From the NCBI GenBank assembly GCA_020052615.1, contig JAGVOT010000013.1, forward strand, positions 1 through 56,721: DNA of 56,721 nucleotides, read 5' to 3'. The stretch comes from Nitrospirota bacterium. GTDB taxonomy: Bacteria; Nitrospirota; UBA9217. Position numbers and translations under genes: made by a program. Under the pieces are notes generated by a model. That model was given only the letters and a program-made list of their open reading frames with translations. It was not told where the DNA came from and did not search any database. Positions 17,414-28,182 of this stretch are shown here, one piece after another (the first letter of the stretch is position 1; every line of letters starts with the position of its first letter).

Positions 17414-17443
17414 GCCCCCCGGGAACTTCCGGGGGGCTTTTTA
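17414..17443 (+). terminator. Intrinsic terminator of the cytochrome gene
   Basis: A 9-bp G/C stem GCCCCCCGG/CCGGGGGGC with a 6-nt loop is followed directly by TTTTTAT, 30 bp after the cytochrome stop codon. It has all parts of a factor-independent terminator. Confidence 0.9.
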
Positions 17444-17631
17444 TACAGTCAATACATTCACAACTTCGCAACGTCGCACAGAATGATGCCCCGAGGAGCA
17501 GGCTAGTAGAGGTACATTCTGCCTCCCGCCGATAATCCCGCATATCCGACCCGCAGTTCCGCACGGATCTATTCAAGCCTCATATTTCGGTGTTTCCCCT
17601 GCCGTATTTCGCTTACAGAAGAGAAGTTGTC

Positions 17632-17660
17632 TTGCCATTGTGCGGCCGCTGTGGTATACA
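17632..17660 (+). promoter_or_regulatory. Sigma-70-type promoter of cooT
   Basis: TTGCCA, 17-bp spacer, TATACA. The start codon GTG 17712 lies about 45 bp past the expected transcription start, with GGGAGG in between. Confidence 0.55.
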
Positions 17661-17711
17661 AGTACAGGTATACACCCGGCCCGGTTTGAAAGCCCGGAAG
17701 GGAGGTTAAGC

Positions 17712-17900
17712 GTGTGCGATCTCAAGGCATATGTATTGAACAACGATAAAGAGGAGCTCCTCCTGGAGTCGGTGAACCATGTGCGCTCTGAAGGGGGGGA
17801 GGTCGTCCTTCGGAACCTCTTCGGTGAGGAAAAACGCGTACAGGGGGAGGTCCGTGAGGTCTCCCTCGTGAAGAACCGCGTCATTGTCGTGCCGCGATAG
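17712..17900 (+). CDS. cooT: CooT family small protein
   Basis: 62 residues, beginning MCDLKAYVLNNDKEELLLES with the Cys2 that binds nickel in characterised CooT, and continuing VVLRNLFGEEKRVQGEV and VSLVKNRVIVVPR, an Sm-like small beta barrel. The GTG start 17712 is supported by GGGAGG six bases upstream and by the need for Cys at position 2. In Rhodospirillum CooT assists nickel insertion into CO dehydrogenase. There is no CO dehydrogenase in this window, and many CooT homologues are orphans, so its client is unknown. Confidence 0.8.
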   Translation: MCDLKAYVLNNDKEELLLESVNHVRSEGGEVVLRNLFGEEKRVQGEVREVSLVKNRVIVVPR

Positions 17901-18017
17901 GGCATGCATCGCTGCCCGGGAAAGGTTCTTTTCCCGCGAGAATCGTTGAACGGACCTGCCGACGTTTCATGGTCGAGCTTTTCCCTGGACGGACCCCTTA
18001 TTCCGGCCTCAAACAGC

Positions 18018-18046
18018 TTGACAAAAATAACTACTTGATTTATAAG
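18018..18046 (+). promoter_or_regulatory. Strong sigma-70 promoter of the LysR gene
   Basis: TTGACA, 17-bp spacer, TATAAG: close to consensus. The start ATG 18099 lies about 46 bp beyond the expected transcription start. Single ATACCCT (18079) overlaps the leader but lacks the second heptamer seen at the three operator-type promoters. Confidence 0.7.
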
Positions 18047-18098
18047 TACTCATCACCGATGCACCCGCTGGAAGTTCCTATACCCTCGCTAACCATTT

Positions 18099-19007
18099 AT
18101 GGAAGATCACAAATTAAGAGTCTTCTGCGCTGTTGCAGAAACGAAGAGCTTCTCGAAGGCATCGGAGCTCATTCATCTGACCCAGCCCGCCGTGAGCCTG
18201 CAGATCCAGGCCATGGAGGAGCTGTACGAGACGCGTCTGTTCGACCGGTCCGGCAACTCCATCAACCTTACGCCGGCAGGCGAGATCCTGTACAAGCGCG
18301 CCAAGGAGATCCTCGCGCTCTACGCCGAGGCGCAGCAGAACATCAGCGAGATCACCGGCGCCATCAAGGGGTCGCTTTCCATCGGTGCAAGCTCCACGAT
18401 CGGCAATTATCTCCTGCCGCATATCATTGCCGCTTTCAAGAAGAAGGTCCCCCAGGTGAACATCTCCCTCGTCGTGAGCAATACCAAGACCATCACCGAA
18501 CGGCTGAACGCGGGAGAGATCGACATTGCCCTGGTGGAAGGGGACGTCAGCAAACAGCGCTTCTCCGTGGAAACGCTCATTTCCGACGAACTCGTGGTGA
18601 TCATGTCGCCTGCCCATCCCTGGTCCGACCGGCGGAACGTGCCGGCGATCGATCTGACGAAGGAACCGATCATCATGCGCGAAGAGGGTTCCGGCACGCG
18701 CCAGATCATCCTCAAGCACCTGGAGGAGCACGGCATCAAGCTTGACCAGCTCAAGATCGCCCTGGTCATGGGCAGCACCGAGGCCATCAAAGGGGCCGTG
18801 GAAGAAGGGCTTGGCGTGTCCATCGTGTCCGGCTGGGCGGCAAGGAAGAACCTGAAGCAGGGCCTTATCAAGACGACTACGTTCAAGGACCTCAAGTTCC
18901 ACCGGAACTTCAGCATCATCTCGCCAAAGCGGAATTACAGCACTCACACGGCCAAGGAATTCCTTAACTTCCTGAGGGTCTATCCGATCAAATCCCCGTT
19001 GTCCTGA
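18099..19007 (+). CDS. LysR family transcriptional regulator
   Basis: 302 residues. The N-terminal winged helix is LRVFCAVAETKSFSKASELI then HLTQPAVSLQIQAMEELYET, followed by a linker helix and a two-lobed effector-binding domain (SLSIGASSTIGNYLLPHIIA, IDIALVEGDV, EEGSGTRQIILKHL). The effector domain resembles the CysL/CbbR branch and the second LysR of this window (45044). A consensus promoter precedes it. Its last 20 bp overlap the 3' end of convergent comEC, so antisense interference is possible. The neighbours do not identify its effector or target. Confidence 0.88.
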   Translation: MEDHKLRVFCAVAETKSFSKASELIHLTQPAVSLQIQAMEELYETRLFDRSGNSINLTPAGEILYKRAKEILALYAEAQQNISEITGAIKGSLSIGASSTIGNYLLPHIIAAFKKKVPQVNISLVVSNTKTITERLNAGEIDIALVEGDVSKQRFSVETLISDELVVIMSPAHPWSDRRNVPAIDLTKEPIIMREEGSGTRQIILKHLEEHGIKLDQLKIALVMGSTEAIKGAVEEGLGVSIVSGWAARKNLKQGLIKTTTFKDLKFHRNFSIISPKRNYSTHTAKEFLNFLRVYPIKSPLS

Positions 19008-21528
19008 GAACCATCCTGTCCCAGTTGTTCCGCTCGATCGACCACCAGTCATCGCGTTCTGAAGGCGAAATTCTCCTGAGCATGAGCTCCGACCAGGTCA
19101 GCACTTCCCGTCCCGTCGAAGAGATCTTCACCATAACGGCCCCCTGCCTGTCCGTCCGAAAGACGCTGCTTCCCGCACGAAGGTATCGTTCAACGACCTC
19201 CTCGGAAGGATGCCGGTAGACATTCCCGCCGCCAACGGTGATCACCGCCACCTCCGGCCTGACCGCTGCGATGAACTCCCTGGTGCTCGAGGTCCTGCTT
19301 CCGTGGTGCGGGACCTTCACGAGATCGACGGCGAGGTCGGGGGTGTTCCGGAGCAGGGCTGTTTCGCCTGAACCGTGGATGTCGCCGGCGAACAGGAGGG
19401 ACGAACCCTGCGCCTTCAACCGTATCACCAGGGAACGGTCGTTCTCCGCGGCATAGGGCCTGTTTGCCTTTTGCGGAAAGGCCGGCCGGGGATGCAGAAC
19501 ATCGAGCTGCGCATTCCCGATCCGCGCGCCATGGCCCGCCGACACGGTCTTGAAGGGAATGGCCCGATCATTGATGAGGCGCTGAAATCCCTCGTATCCC
19601 GGCAGAGACGTATCCAGACCCGAACTCCAGACCTCGCGCACCGTAAAGCCCTGCATGACCGCAAGAAGGCCGTTCATATGGTCGGGATGAGGATGGGAAA
19701 GGATCGCGACGTCGATGGTCCTGATCCCCCGGTCCCACAGGTAGGGAGCAAGCACGCTGCGGCCGATGTCGAACCGGTTGTCACGGGTACCGCCGCCGTC
19801 GATCAGGATGTTTCTGCCCGAGTCCGTTTCCACGACGGCGCAGTCTCCCTGTCCCACATCGAGGAACGTGATCCTTGTTTCCCGATCACGGAAGAAGGGG
19901 AACGCCACGGCCGCGACGATAAGGACAGCCGATGCAGCCAGGGCCGCCGCTGCCCTCCGGGGGGCGCGAAACGAAAATTCCAGCGGGCGGTACGCCGCCA
20001 GGAGGCGGGCGCGGAGCAACAGGGCCGAAGAGGTGATCAGGATGAAGTAGCCTGCAGCGAAGAGAGCGCCCGGCGAGGGCAGGTGAATGCTGGAGGAGGG
20101 GATCCGGGCGAAGAACGAGACCAGGGAAACGAACAGACCGGCGATGAACTGATTGACCGCCGCCAGCGGGAGGGATCCCGTCAGGAGCGAAAGGAGACCG
20201 CAGAGGAACCCCAGGGGAACCACGACGGCCCCCGCGAACGGCACGACGACCATGTTCGCGACGACGCCGACGAACGAGAGCTGGTTGAAATAGAACGCCA
20301 CGAGCGGACCGGTCACGAGCGTTGCGGCGCAGGAAATGACGAACAGCAGCAGGGCCTGGTTCGCCGTCCTTCGGGCGAGCGTGGCCGCCGGGGCGGCCAG
20401 CGCATTCCAGGTCGATGCGACGAACACGACGGACAGAACGGAAAGGTAGGAGAGCTGGAATGAGATGTCGAAGAGTGCCTGCGGATCTATCAGCAGCGTG
20501 ACCAGCGCTGCAAGGGAAAGCGCCGGGAGCAGGTCACGCTCCCGGTCCAGGACCACGGCCGCGAGAGCGGCAAGTATCATGATGAGCGAACGGATCGTGG
20601 CGGTCTGGCCCCCGGCAAGAAAGGCGTAGAAGGTGACCGGGACAACGGTCGCCAGCGCAGCGATCTTCCGGGGATCGGCATGGATCGTGATCCAGTGGTA
20701 GGTCCGCTCAGGAAGGAGGAACAGGGCATGCCTCGTCATCCAGAAGCAGAGTACGGCCACCATCCCCAGGTGAGACCCGGAAATGGAGATGATATGGGTG
20801 ACCCCGGCAGCCATGAAGCGCTCCCTGAGGTCATCGGTGAGGCCGCCCTCTTCGCCGATGGTCATGGCAAGAAGGATCGCCGCTCCCTCGCCCTTGACGG
20901 CGGCGAGGTATGCCTGTCGGATGCGTTCTCGCAGGGCCTGGACGGTGCGCAGGATGCCCGCGCCCTGTTCAAGGATGCGGACGTCGGAACCGTTCTTGAT
21001 GCTCAGGACGGCGTACACTCCCTGCCGTGAGAGGTGCGCCGGATAGTCGAAGCCTCCCGGATTTCGGAAACCCCGGGGAGGATGGAGTCTGCCCGTGAGA
21101 GAAACGCGGTCATCATATGCCGCAGGGAACGCATCGTCCCGCACGGTGACCCTGAGCTTCCCGGCAGCTGCCCTGCTGTCGATGTGATCGACGGCCAGCA
21201 TGAACGCGGTCCTTCCCGGGTCCCGGTCCAGAGGAGAGGATATCCTCCCGGTAACGGTATGGAGGCTGCCCTCCCCGAGGGAAAGCAGGGTGTAGTGGCC
21301 CGAGGGAAGCGAGGTGGCCGCCGAAACCAGCAGGACCGCGCCGGCGAAGGTCGCTGAGCCGGTCATGATGAACTGGTGCATCGAGAGGCGGTGCCGGTAC
21401 GCAGTGACGCCGATGGCTCCGGCAAGAGCGCTGAGCAGGATCGACGAACAGGGGAAATAGAGGAAGGCCTGTCCCAGCAGAATGCCGGCAGCAAGTGCCA
21501 GGGCAAGGAGATTGACCGGTTTGTTCAT
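18988..21528 (-). CDS. comEC: ComEC/Rec2 DNA uptake channel protein
   Basis: 846 residues with the full domain order: N-terminal membrane segments and an OB-like DUF4131 region, the competence domain (GVTHIISISGSHLGMVAVL, then many transmembrane helices), and a C-terminal metallo-beta-lactamase domain (ITFLDVGQGDCAVVET, LIDGGG, SHPHPDHMNG, VPHHGSRTSS). ComEC forms the inner-membrane channel for single-strand DNA; the C-terminal domain is thought to degrade the other strand. ATG 21528 has no strong ribosome site. It closes the minus-strand run led by tilS. With a ComFB protein also present, natural transformation is possible, though no pilus genes are seen here. Confidence 0.93.
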   Translation of the reverse strand: MNKPVNLLALALAAGILLGQAFLYFPCSSILLSALAGAIGVTAYRHRLSMHQFIMTGSATFAGAVLLVSAATSLPSGHYTLLSLGEGSLHTVTGRISSPLDRDPGRTAFMLAVDHIDSRAAAGKLRVTVRDDAFPAAYDDRVSLTGRLHPPRGFRNPGGFDYPAHLSRQGVYAVLSIKNGSDVRILEQGAGILRTVQALRERIRQAYLAAVKGEGAAILLAMTIGEEGGLTDDLRERFMAAGVTHIISISGSHLGMVAVLCFWMTRHALFLLPERTYHWITIHADPRKIAALATVVPVTFYAFLAGGQTATIRSLIMILAALAAVVLDRERDLLPALSLAALVTLLIDPQALFDISFQLSYLSVLSVVFVASTWNALAAPAATLARRTANQALLLFVISCAATLVTGPLVAFYFNQLSFVGVVANMVVVPFAGAVVVPLGFLCGLLSLLTGSLPLAAVNQFIAGLFVSLVSFFARIPSSSIHLPSPGALFAAGYFILITSSALLLRARLLAAYRPLEFSFRAPRRAAAALAASAVLIVAAVAFPFFRDRETRITFLDVGQGDCAVVETDSGRNILIDGGGTRDNRFDIGRSVLAPYLWDRGIRTIDVAILSHPHPDHMNGLLAVMQGFTVREVWSSGLDTSLPGYEGFQRLINDRAIPFKTVSAGHGARIGNAQLDVLHPRPAFPQKANRPYAAENDRSLVIRLKAQGSSLLFAGDIHGSGETALLRNTPDLAVDLVKVPHHGSRTSSTREFIAAVRPEVAVITVGGGNVYRHPSEEVVERYLRAGSSVFRTDRQGAVMVKISSTGREVLTWSELMLRRISPSERDDWWSIERNNWDRMVLRTTGI

Positions 21529-21584
21529 GGGCGATCAGGAATGTCCGGGGGAGGGACCCATCCGGAAGGAGTGAGCCCTCGTAG

Positions 21585-22019
21585 TTAGGTGCCGATCATC
21601 GCGACATCCTTGACGGCCGTGGTTACGACCAGGATCTTGGTATTATTGCTGTCCTCGTCCACCGGAATGATAGTGAACGCTTTTTCCTTCATCGAATCGA
21701 GAAAGAAGCCTTTTTGCCAAGGGACCTCGCCCTCCATGTTGCCCATGATCGTCTCGCCGTCTCTGAACTTGACGAACACCCGCTTCGGTCCCGGCCGGGT
21801 GCCGGAAAAGGCCTTCTTCTCCTGATGGCCCCGCTCACCCTCGAACTTCTTCACATAGAAGATCGCCTTGAGCTCCTTGAGCCGGACCTTGAGCTGATGG
21901 TTGGATTCGTCCTCAAGGTACAGATATTCCTCGGCGATCTTGAGGTCCCTGATGAAGCCTTTCAGCATCTTTCCATTGACAAATCGAAGTATGACCTTCT
22001 GGTTCTCTTCCGACATCAT
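21585..22019 (-). CDS. Conserved hypothetical protein with two small beta repeats
   Basis: 144 residues. QKVILRFVNGKMLKGFIRDL near the start and KRVFVKFRDGETIMGNMEGE later are two copies of the same motif (strand, x-x-(N/D)-G, strand), suggesting a duplicated Sm- or PilZ-like beta barrel. Between them is KVRLKELKAIFYVKKFEGER. Proteins of this type with a VxVRFxDGxxxKG motif occur in Geobacter- and Nitrospira-like genomes without known function (DUF6982-like is my tentative match). It lies between glmM and comEC. There is no signal peptide, so it is cytoplasmic. Confidence 0.6.
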   Translation of the reverse strand: MMSEENQKVILRFVNGKMLKGFIRDLKIAEEYLYLEDESNHQLKVRLKELKAIFYVKKFEGERGHQEKKAFSGTRPGPKRVFVKFRDGETIMGNMEGEVPWQKGFFLDSMKEKAFTIIPVDEDSNNTKILVVTTAVKDVAMIGT

Positions 22020-22093
22020 CCTGTCTCCTTGCCCTTCCGGGAAATTCCGGCCACTGCGGTCAGTGTAGCACAGGAAGGGGAAAAATCAACCGT

Positions 22094-23443
22094 TCAGCCG
22101 ATATATTTCCGGACCAGCACCGCCAGTTCGTCGGCGTACCGCGTGATCTCGGTCTCGTCATCGCCCTCGATCATGATCCGGAGCTTGAGCTCGGTGCCTG
22201 AATACCGGATAAGCAGACGTCCGGTGCCTTCAAGCGTCTTTTCGATGCCGGCAATACGCTGCGCGATCTCCGGCAGGGACGCCAGGTCGCGCTTCTCCTT
22301 CACCTTCACGTTCACGAGGACCTGGGGATAGGTGCGCATGCAGGCTGCAAGCGCGGAGAGGGGCTTCCCGTCCTGTTTCATGATCGAGACGATCTGCAGG
22401 GCGGTGATAAGACCGTCGCCGGTGGTGTTATGGTCCAGGAAGATGAGGTGCCCGGACTGTTCTCCCCCCAGGTTGTACCCGCCGTCGAGCATCCGCTCCA
22501 TGACATACCGGTCTCCCACGGCAGCGCGGACCAGGGTGCCGCCGGCCTCCCGGAGAGCGAGTTCGAGGCCGAGGTTGCTCATGACCGTTGCCACAAGGGT
22601 ATTGTGCTTGAGCCTGTTCTGCCGGATCATGTGGAGGGCGCAGATGGCCATGACTGCGTCGCCGTCAACGATCTTTCCGTTCTCGTCGCACAGGATGACG
22701 CGGTCGGCGTCTCCGTCGTAGGCGATACCGATGTGCGCCCGGTTGGCGATCACGGCGCGGGAGATCACCTCGGGATGGAGCGATCCGCATCCCTGGTTGA
22801 TGTTCATCCCGTTCGGCTGATCATAGAGCGAAATGACGTCGGCGCCGAGCTCCAGCAGGACGCGCGGGCCGATCTTGTAGGCGGCGCCGTTCGCCGAGTC
22901 CACCACCACCCGGAGCCCCGTGAGGTCCATGCCGCGAGGGATGGAGGATTTGACAAATTCATTGTATCGACCGATGGCGTCGTCGATCCTGACGGCCTTG
23001 CCGATCTCGGAGGCCGTGGGGCGGATGGCGTCGATGGCGCCCGAGAAGATGAGCTCCTCCATCTTGGCCTCGAGCGCGTCGGGAAGCTTGAACCCGTCAC
23101 GGCCGAAGAACTTGATGCCGTTGTCCTCGTAGGGATTGTGGGAGGCGGAGATGACCACACCTGCGTCGGCCCGCAGGCTCCGGGTCAGGAACGCGATGCC
23201 CGGCGTCGGGACGGGGCCCACGAGCAGCACGTCGATGCCCATGGAACAGAGCCCGCTGGTGAGGGCGCTTTCGATCATGTAGCCGGAGAGGCGCGTGTCC
23301 TTCCCGATCACGACGCGGTGGCGCCTCGAGGAATCACGGAAGATATGTGCCGCCGCCCTCCCGATGCGCATCGCCATCTCCGAGGTCATGGGGTCCTGGT
23401 TGGCGACCCCCCGGACACCATCGGTGCCGAAGAGCTTTCTCAT
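22094..23443 (-). CDS. glmM: Phosphoglucosamine mutase
   Basis: 449 residues, full length. It starts [20 protein letters not shown]. The phosphoserine loop [17 protein letters not shown] has catalytic Ser101, the metal loop is YDGDADRVI, the sugar loop [10 protein letters not shown] and the phosphate-binding loop [13 protein letters not shown]. It converts glucosamine-6-phosphate to glucosamine-1-phosphate for UDP-GlcNAc, feeding peptidoglycan and lipopolysaccharide. AGGAGC precedes the ATG. The start overlaps the cdaR stop by 4 bp. In Gram-positive bacteria CdaA and GlmM proteins interact and GlmM inhibits c-di-AMP synthesis; the tight operon cdaA-cdaR-glmM here suggests the same control. 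Confidence 0.96.
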   Translation of the reverse strand: MRKLFGTDGVRGVANQDPMTSEMAMRIGRAAAHIFRDSSRRHRVVIGKDTRLSGYMIESALTSGLCSMGIDVLLVGPVPTPGIAFLTRSLRADAGVVISASHNPYEDNGIKFFGRDGFKLPDALEAKMEELIFSGAIDAIRPTASEIGKAVRIDDAIGRYNEFVKSSIPRGMDLTGLRVVVDSANGAAYKIGPRVLLELGADVISLYDQPNGMNINQGCGSLHPEVISRAVIANRAHIGIAYDGDADRVILCDENGKIVDGDAVMAICALHMIRQNRLKHNTLVATVMSNLGLELALREAGGTLVRAAVGDRYVMERMLDGGYNLGGEQSGHLIFLDHNTTGDGLITALQIVSIMKQDGKPLSALAACMRTYPQVLVNVKVKEKRDLASLPEIAQRIAGIEKTLEGTGRLLIRYSGTELKLRIMIEGDDETEITRYADELAVLVRKYIG

Positions 23444-24096
23444 GGGCGCTCCTTTTGAATGCCGATAGTGATATATACGTCCGGCTCGACGACCTTGACC
23501 GGACTGCCGCGGTAGTCGATCCGGGGAGCGACCGTTACAGGCTCCTTCATCCCCTTAATATCGATGGGCATGGTCCGGAGCGCGGTCAGGGTCCCGAGGG
23601 AGCTCAACGGGCCCTCGAGGGTGAGCCTCGGGGGAGAGACGGAAACGCTCACGAGCCGGTATCCCGCCGCCGGTTTCCCGCTCAGGACCGGTCTCAGCCG
23701 GATGGTCCTGCGGACGATCCGGTCAAGCTTTACGGTGATCTCGTAGGGCGCAATATGGGTCACCGTGACCCCTGAGGGCTTCCGGATGTCATCGGGCGAA
23801 ATGCGGATGATGTTCTCGCCTTCCTTAACGAGGGAAAGGTCGATGGCGCCCACCACTTTCTTTCCGGCGGCGATATCGCGGAGGGCACGTTCCTGGCCCT
23901 GGAAACGGGCTTCAACGGCGCCCGGCACGTCTCCCACCACGGCCATTCCCTGAGGAATGTTGCGGAGCTCGAGCGGCACGGTAAGGGACATCTCGGTCTT
24001 GCCTTTCGAAGTGACATAGAACCAGAGGCTCACGGCCAGGAGCAGGGACGCGAGCTTGATGGGCCAGTTTTCGAGGAATATCCTGCGCAGGTCCAT
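23440..24096 (-). CDS. cdaR: CdaR/YbbR-like regulator of diadenylate cyclase
   Basis: 218 residues. An N-terminal transmembrane segment ([20 protein letters not shown]) is followed by two YbbR repeats outside the membrane: the first includes [20 protein letters not shown], and the second runs from about residue 115 and includes [20 protein letters not shown]. Known YbbR/CdaR proteins bind the membrane part of CdaA and modulate c-di-AMP output. It overlaps glmM by 4 bp and sits 1 bp past cdaA, with GGAGGG before its ATG. It is shorter than four-repeat Firmicutes CdaR, as usual for this lineage. Confidence 0.88.
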   Translation of the reverse strand: MDLRRIFLENWPIKLASLLLAVSLWFYVTSKGKTEMSLTVPLELRNIPQGMAVVGDVPGAVEARFQGQERALRDIAAGKKVVGAIDLSLVKEGENIIRISPDDIRKPSGVTVTHIAPYEITVKLDRIVRRTIRLRPVLSGKPAAGYRLVSVSVSPPRLTLEGPLSSLGTLTALRTMPIDIKGMKEPVTVAPRIDYRGSPVKVVEPDVYITIGIQKERP

Positions 24097-24097
24097 A

Positions 24098-24895
24098 TTA
24101 TGCCCTCCGCTCCTGTTTCTGCCTCGCGAAGATGTCCGAGATCGTCTTCCGGAGCCTTGGAGCGTCCAGATCGGGATCGATCACTCCGTTAATGACCACC
24201 GAGATCTCGCCGGTCTCCTCCGACACCACCACGACCACGGCGTCCGTTTCTTCGGTGAGGCCCACAGCCGCGCGGTGCCGGGTCCCGAGGGTCTTGGCGA
24301 TGTTCGGAGAGAGCGTCAGCGGCAGGAAGCATCCCGCCGAGGTGATGCGGCCGCTGCGGATGATGGTTGCTCCGTCGTGGATGGGCGAATAGGGAAGGAA
24401 AATGCTCGTCAGGATCTCCTTCGATACCCTGGCGTCCAGGTTCGTTCCCATTTCCACGATGGTCGTCAGGTCGGTCTCCCGTTCGAGCACGAGGAGGGCG
24501 CCGATCCGTTTGTTCGCCATGGATACCGACGCCTTGACGATCTCCTCGATGAATTTCGAGCTTTCCACCGGCGACAGTGTCCTGAAAAAGCGGCGCTCGC
24601 CCATCTGGGCCAGGGCGCGGCGGATCTCGGGCTGGAACAGGATGACCGCGGCGATGACGATCTGCGACCAGAAGCTGTGGATCAGCCAGTCGAGCGTGTA
24701 GAATTCCAGGGCCTGCGAAGCAATGAACACAAGGACGATGAGCCCGATTCCCAGAAGCATCTGGAACGCGCGGGTGCCCTTGATGATCAGGAGAAGGCGA
24801 TAGCAGATATAGTAGACCAGGGCTATATCAACGGTATCCTGGAACCACCGGTAATGCGTCAGCGCCTCTCGTATTTCGATGAAGTTATTGAACAT
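24098..24895 (-). CDS. cdaA: Diadenylate cyclase (c-di-AMP synthase)
   Basis: 265 residues. Three N-terminal hydrophobic segments (IALVYYICYRLLLIIKG, FQMLLGIGLIVLVFIASQAL, WSQIVIAAVILFQPEIRRAL) precede a DAC domain with the two catalytic motifs DGA (174-176, in SPIHDGATIIR) and RHR (206-208, in GTRHRAAVGL). It makes c-di-AMP from two ATP. The order cdaA-cdaR-glmM is conserved from Firmicutes. It follows ftsH-folP on the same strand, after a 260-bp gap containing repeats and a recombinase scrap, so it may have its own promoter there. The ribosome site at ATG 24895 is weak. Confidence 0.95.
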   Translation of the reverse strand: MFNNFIEIREALTHYRWFQDTVDIALVYYICYRLLLIIKGTRAFQMLLGIGLIVLVFIASQALEFYTLDWLIHSFWSQIVIAAVILFQPEIRRALAQMGERRFFRTLSPVESSKFIEEIVKASVSMANKRIGALLVLERETDLTTIVEMGTNLDARVSKEILTSIFLPYSPIHDGATIIRSGRITSAGCFLPLTLSPNIAKTLGTRHRAAVGLTEETDAVVVVVSEETGEISVVINGVIDPDLDAPRLRKTISDIFARQKQERRA

Positions 24896-24905
24896 GGATT
24901 CATGA

Positions 24906-24979
24906 AAGTGATTGAGTAATTAGTTATTAAGTTATTGAGGGAGGCAGATGTTCTCTCATAACTCAATCACTAATCACTT
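24906..24979. repeat. Imperfect inverted repeat upstream of cdaA
   Basis: The arm AAGTGATTGAGTAATTAGTT..TTATTGAG is answered by CTCATAACTCAATCACTAATCACTT on the other side of a ~14-bp centre. The 74-bp element starts 10 bp upstream of the cdaA start codon on the minus strand and could form a hairpin in its leader. It is followed by the TAGTGTCCGG end of the recombinase remnant. Confidence 0.45.
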
Positions 24980-25038
24980 GATTACATCAGTAGTGTCCGG
25001 CTGTAATTTTTAATTTTACCGTAAAAGCCTATGCCAGC

Positions 25039-25155
25039 GTGCGTGAAAGCGATGTCCTGTTTGGTTTCGATTCCAAATTTACCAAATATTTGCTCTCATT
25101 AAAATCAGAGGGTTACAGTCGCGAAAGTCGCGTTTTTGCGTTTAAGATTACTTAA
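25039..25155 (+). pseudogene. Remnant of a tyrosine recombinase N-terminus
   Basis: A 38-codon open stretch (GTG 25039 to TAA 25153) reads VRESDVLFGFDSKFTKYLLS then LKSEGYSRESRVFAFKIT. This is like the N-terminal SAM-like core-binding helix pair of integrases (F..YL..LK..GYSR.S). The catalytic domain is absent. A TAGTGTCCGG sequence at about 24991 may be the element's outer end. It ends exactly where the folP stop codon begins on the other strand. Identification rests on a short match and is tentative. Confidence 0.35.
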
Positions 25156-26304
25156 TTACTGTTTTTGCTTCACAACCGCATCGGTCATGCGCGCCACCTT
25201 CGTCATATGTCCCACGTCATGCACCCGGACGATACGGGCGCCGCGCTGGATGCCGAGGGCAACGGTGGCCGCGGAACCTTCGACGCGGTCCCTTGGCTCA
25301 GCGATGTCGAGGACCGTCCCGATGAAGCGCTTTCGCGAAGTTCCGAGGACGATGGGGAAACCCAGGGCGCGGAACTCATCCAGACGGTCCAGGATGGCAA
25401 GGTTGTGTTCCAGGGTCTTCCCGAAACCGATCCCGGGGTCGATCATGATCCTGTTCCGGCCGACGCCCGCTTTCAGGGCAATGGCGGCGCTTTCATCGAG
25501 GTATTCCATGATCTCGCCGATGACATCGCCGTAGACAGGGTTTACCTGCATGTCCCTCGGAGTCCCCTTGATGTGCATGATCACAACTGCGGCAGCGCTG
25601 TCTGCAACCACTTGCGCCATATCAGGCGAGAAGCGGAGGCCGCTGATATCGTTAACGATCGATGCGCCGGCATCAAGGGCCTTTTTTGCCACTGACGACT
25701 TATAGGTGTCGACCGAGATGGGTGCCGCGATCTCGGTCGAAAGCCGTTCTATGATCGGGACGACCCTGCGGAGTTCCTCCGCTTCGGTGAGAGGTGCTGC
25801 GCCGGGCCGCGTGGATTCACCGCCGATGTCAATGATGTCCGCCCCCTGGGAGACCATCTCCCGGGCGTATTCCAATGCCCGCGCAGGGTCGGCATACAGG
25901 CCGCCGTCGGAAAAGGAGTCGGGGGTCACGTTCAGGATCCCCATGATGTGCGTGCGGCTGCCGAGGTCGAGGAGTTTCCCTCTGCAGTCAATCTTATAAT
26001 CCGAGCGCAGATAGTTGTCAAGCAGAGACTCGATCGTTTGCGCAAGACCGGCGGGGATCCGCGGTTCGCGGGCGAGAAGAGGGGAGAGACGCTTCAGCTG
26101 GTCAGGCGTGCCGGTCAGTATGGTCTCGTTGACCGGATCCCCGGAGCGTTCGCGGCATGATAAAGAAATAGGAGCAGGCTGCAAGCCCGCTCCTATCTGT
26201 GGTGTTCGGATATATGTTGCCAGGACGGCCGTCTCGCCCGCAGCGAGCCCTTTCAGGGTTATGGCGAGGGCCCCGTGGCCGGAAATCCGGAGAGCAGGCC
26301 CCAT
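25156..26304 (-). CDS. folP: Dihydropteroate synthase with N-terminal extension
   Basis: 382 residues. The enzyme core begins about residue 115: HIMGILNVTPDSFSDGGLY, DIGGESTRPGA, DTYKSSVAKKALDAGASIVN and IDPGIGFGKT are all present. It condenses 6-hydroxymethyl-dihydropterin pyrophosphate with p-aminobenzoate in folate synthesis. The N-terminal ~110 residues match the extra domain seen in related phyla only loosely. They include IGAGLQPAPIS, encoded by a REP-like palindrome (26168-26196). ATG 26304 has AGGAGGAAGG in front and lies 9 bp after the ftsH stop, so the genes are cotranscribed. Confidence 0.93.
   Translation of the reverse strand: MGPALRISGHGALAITLKGLAAGETAVLATYIRTPQIGAGLQPAPISLSCRERSGDPVNETILTGTPDQLKRLSPLLAREPRIPAGLAQTIESLLDNYLRSDYKIDCRGKLLDLGSRTHIMGILNVTPDSFSDGGLYADPARALEYAREMVSQGADIIDIGGESTRPGAAPLTEAEELRRVVPIIERLSTEIAAPISVDTYKSSVAKKALDAGASIVNDISGLRFSPDMAQVVADSAAAVVIMHIKGTPRDMQVNPVYGDVIGEIMEYLDESAAIALKAGVGRNRIMIDPGIGFGKTLEHNLAILDRLDEFRALGFPIVLGTSRKRFIGTVLDIAEPRDRVEGSAATVALGIQRGARIVRVHDVGHMTKVARMTDAVVKQKQ
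26168..26196. repeat. REP-like palindrome inside folP
   Basis: The 29-bp sequence ATAGGAGCAGGCTGC..GCTCCTAT is a near-perfect inverted repeat (one A/C mismatch per arm). It has the form of dispersed intergenic GGAGC..GCAAGCC..GCTCC palindromes, but here it is read in frame as IGAGLQPAPI of the FolP N-terminal extension. Confidence 0.65.
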
Positions 26305-26313
26305 ACCTTCCTC

Positions 26314-28110
<1,797 letters not shown>

Positions 28111-28182
28111 TTAGTAAAACCTCCTACAAGATATAATACAATTTTTGAATAGTAACATATGCCGCGCCGCCTGACAACAGCT

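Noticed and set aside
22430-23458. 342-codon frame on the plus strand opposite glmM
   Set aside because: Fully antisense to a convincing housekeeping gene with no recognisable motif.
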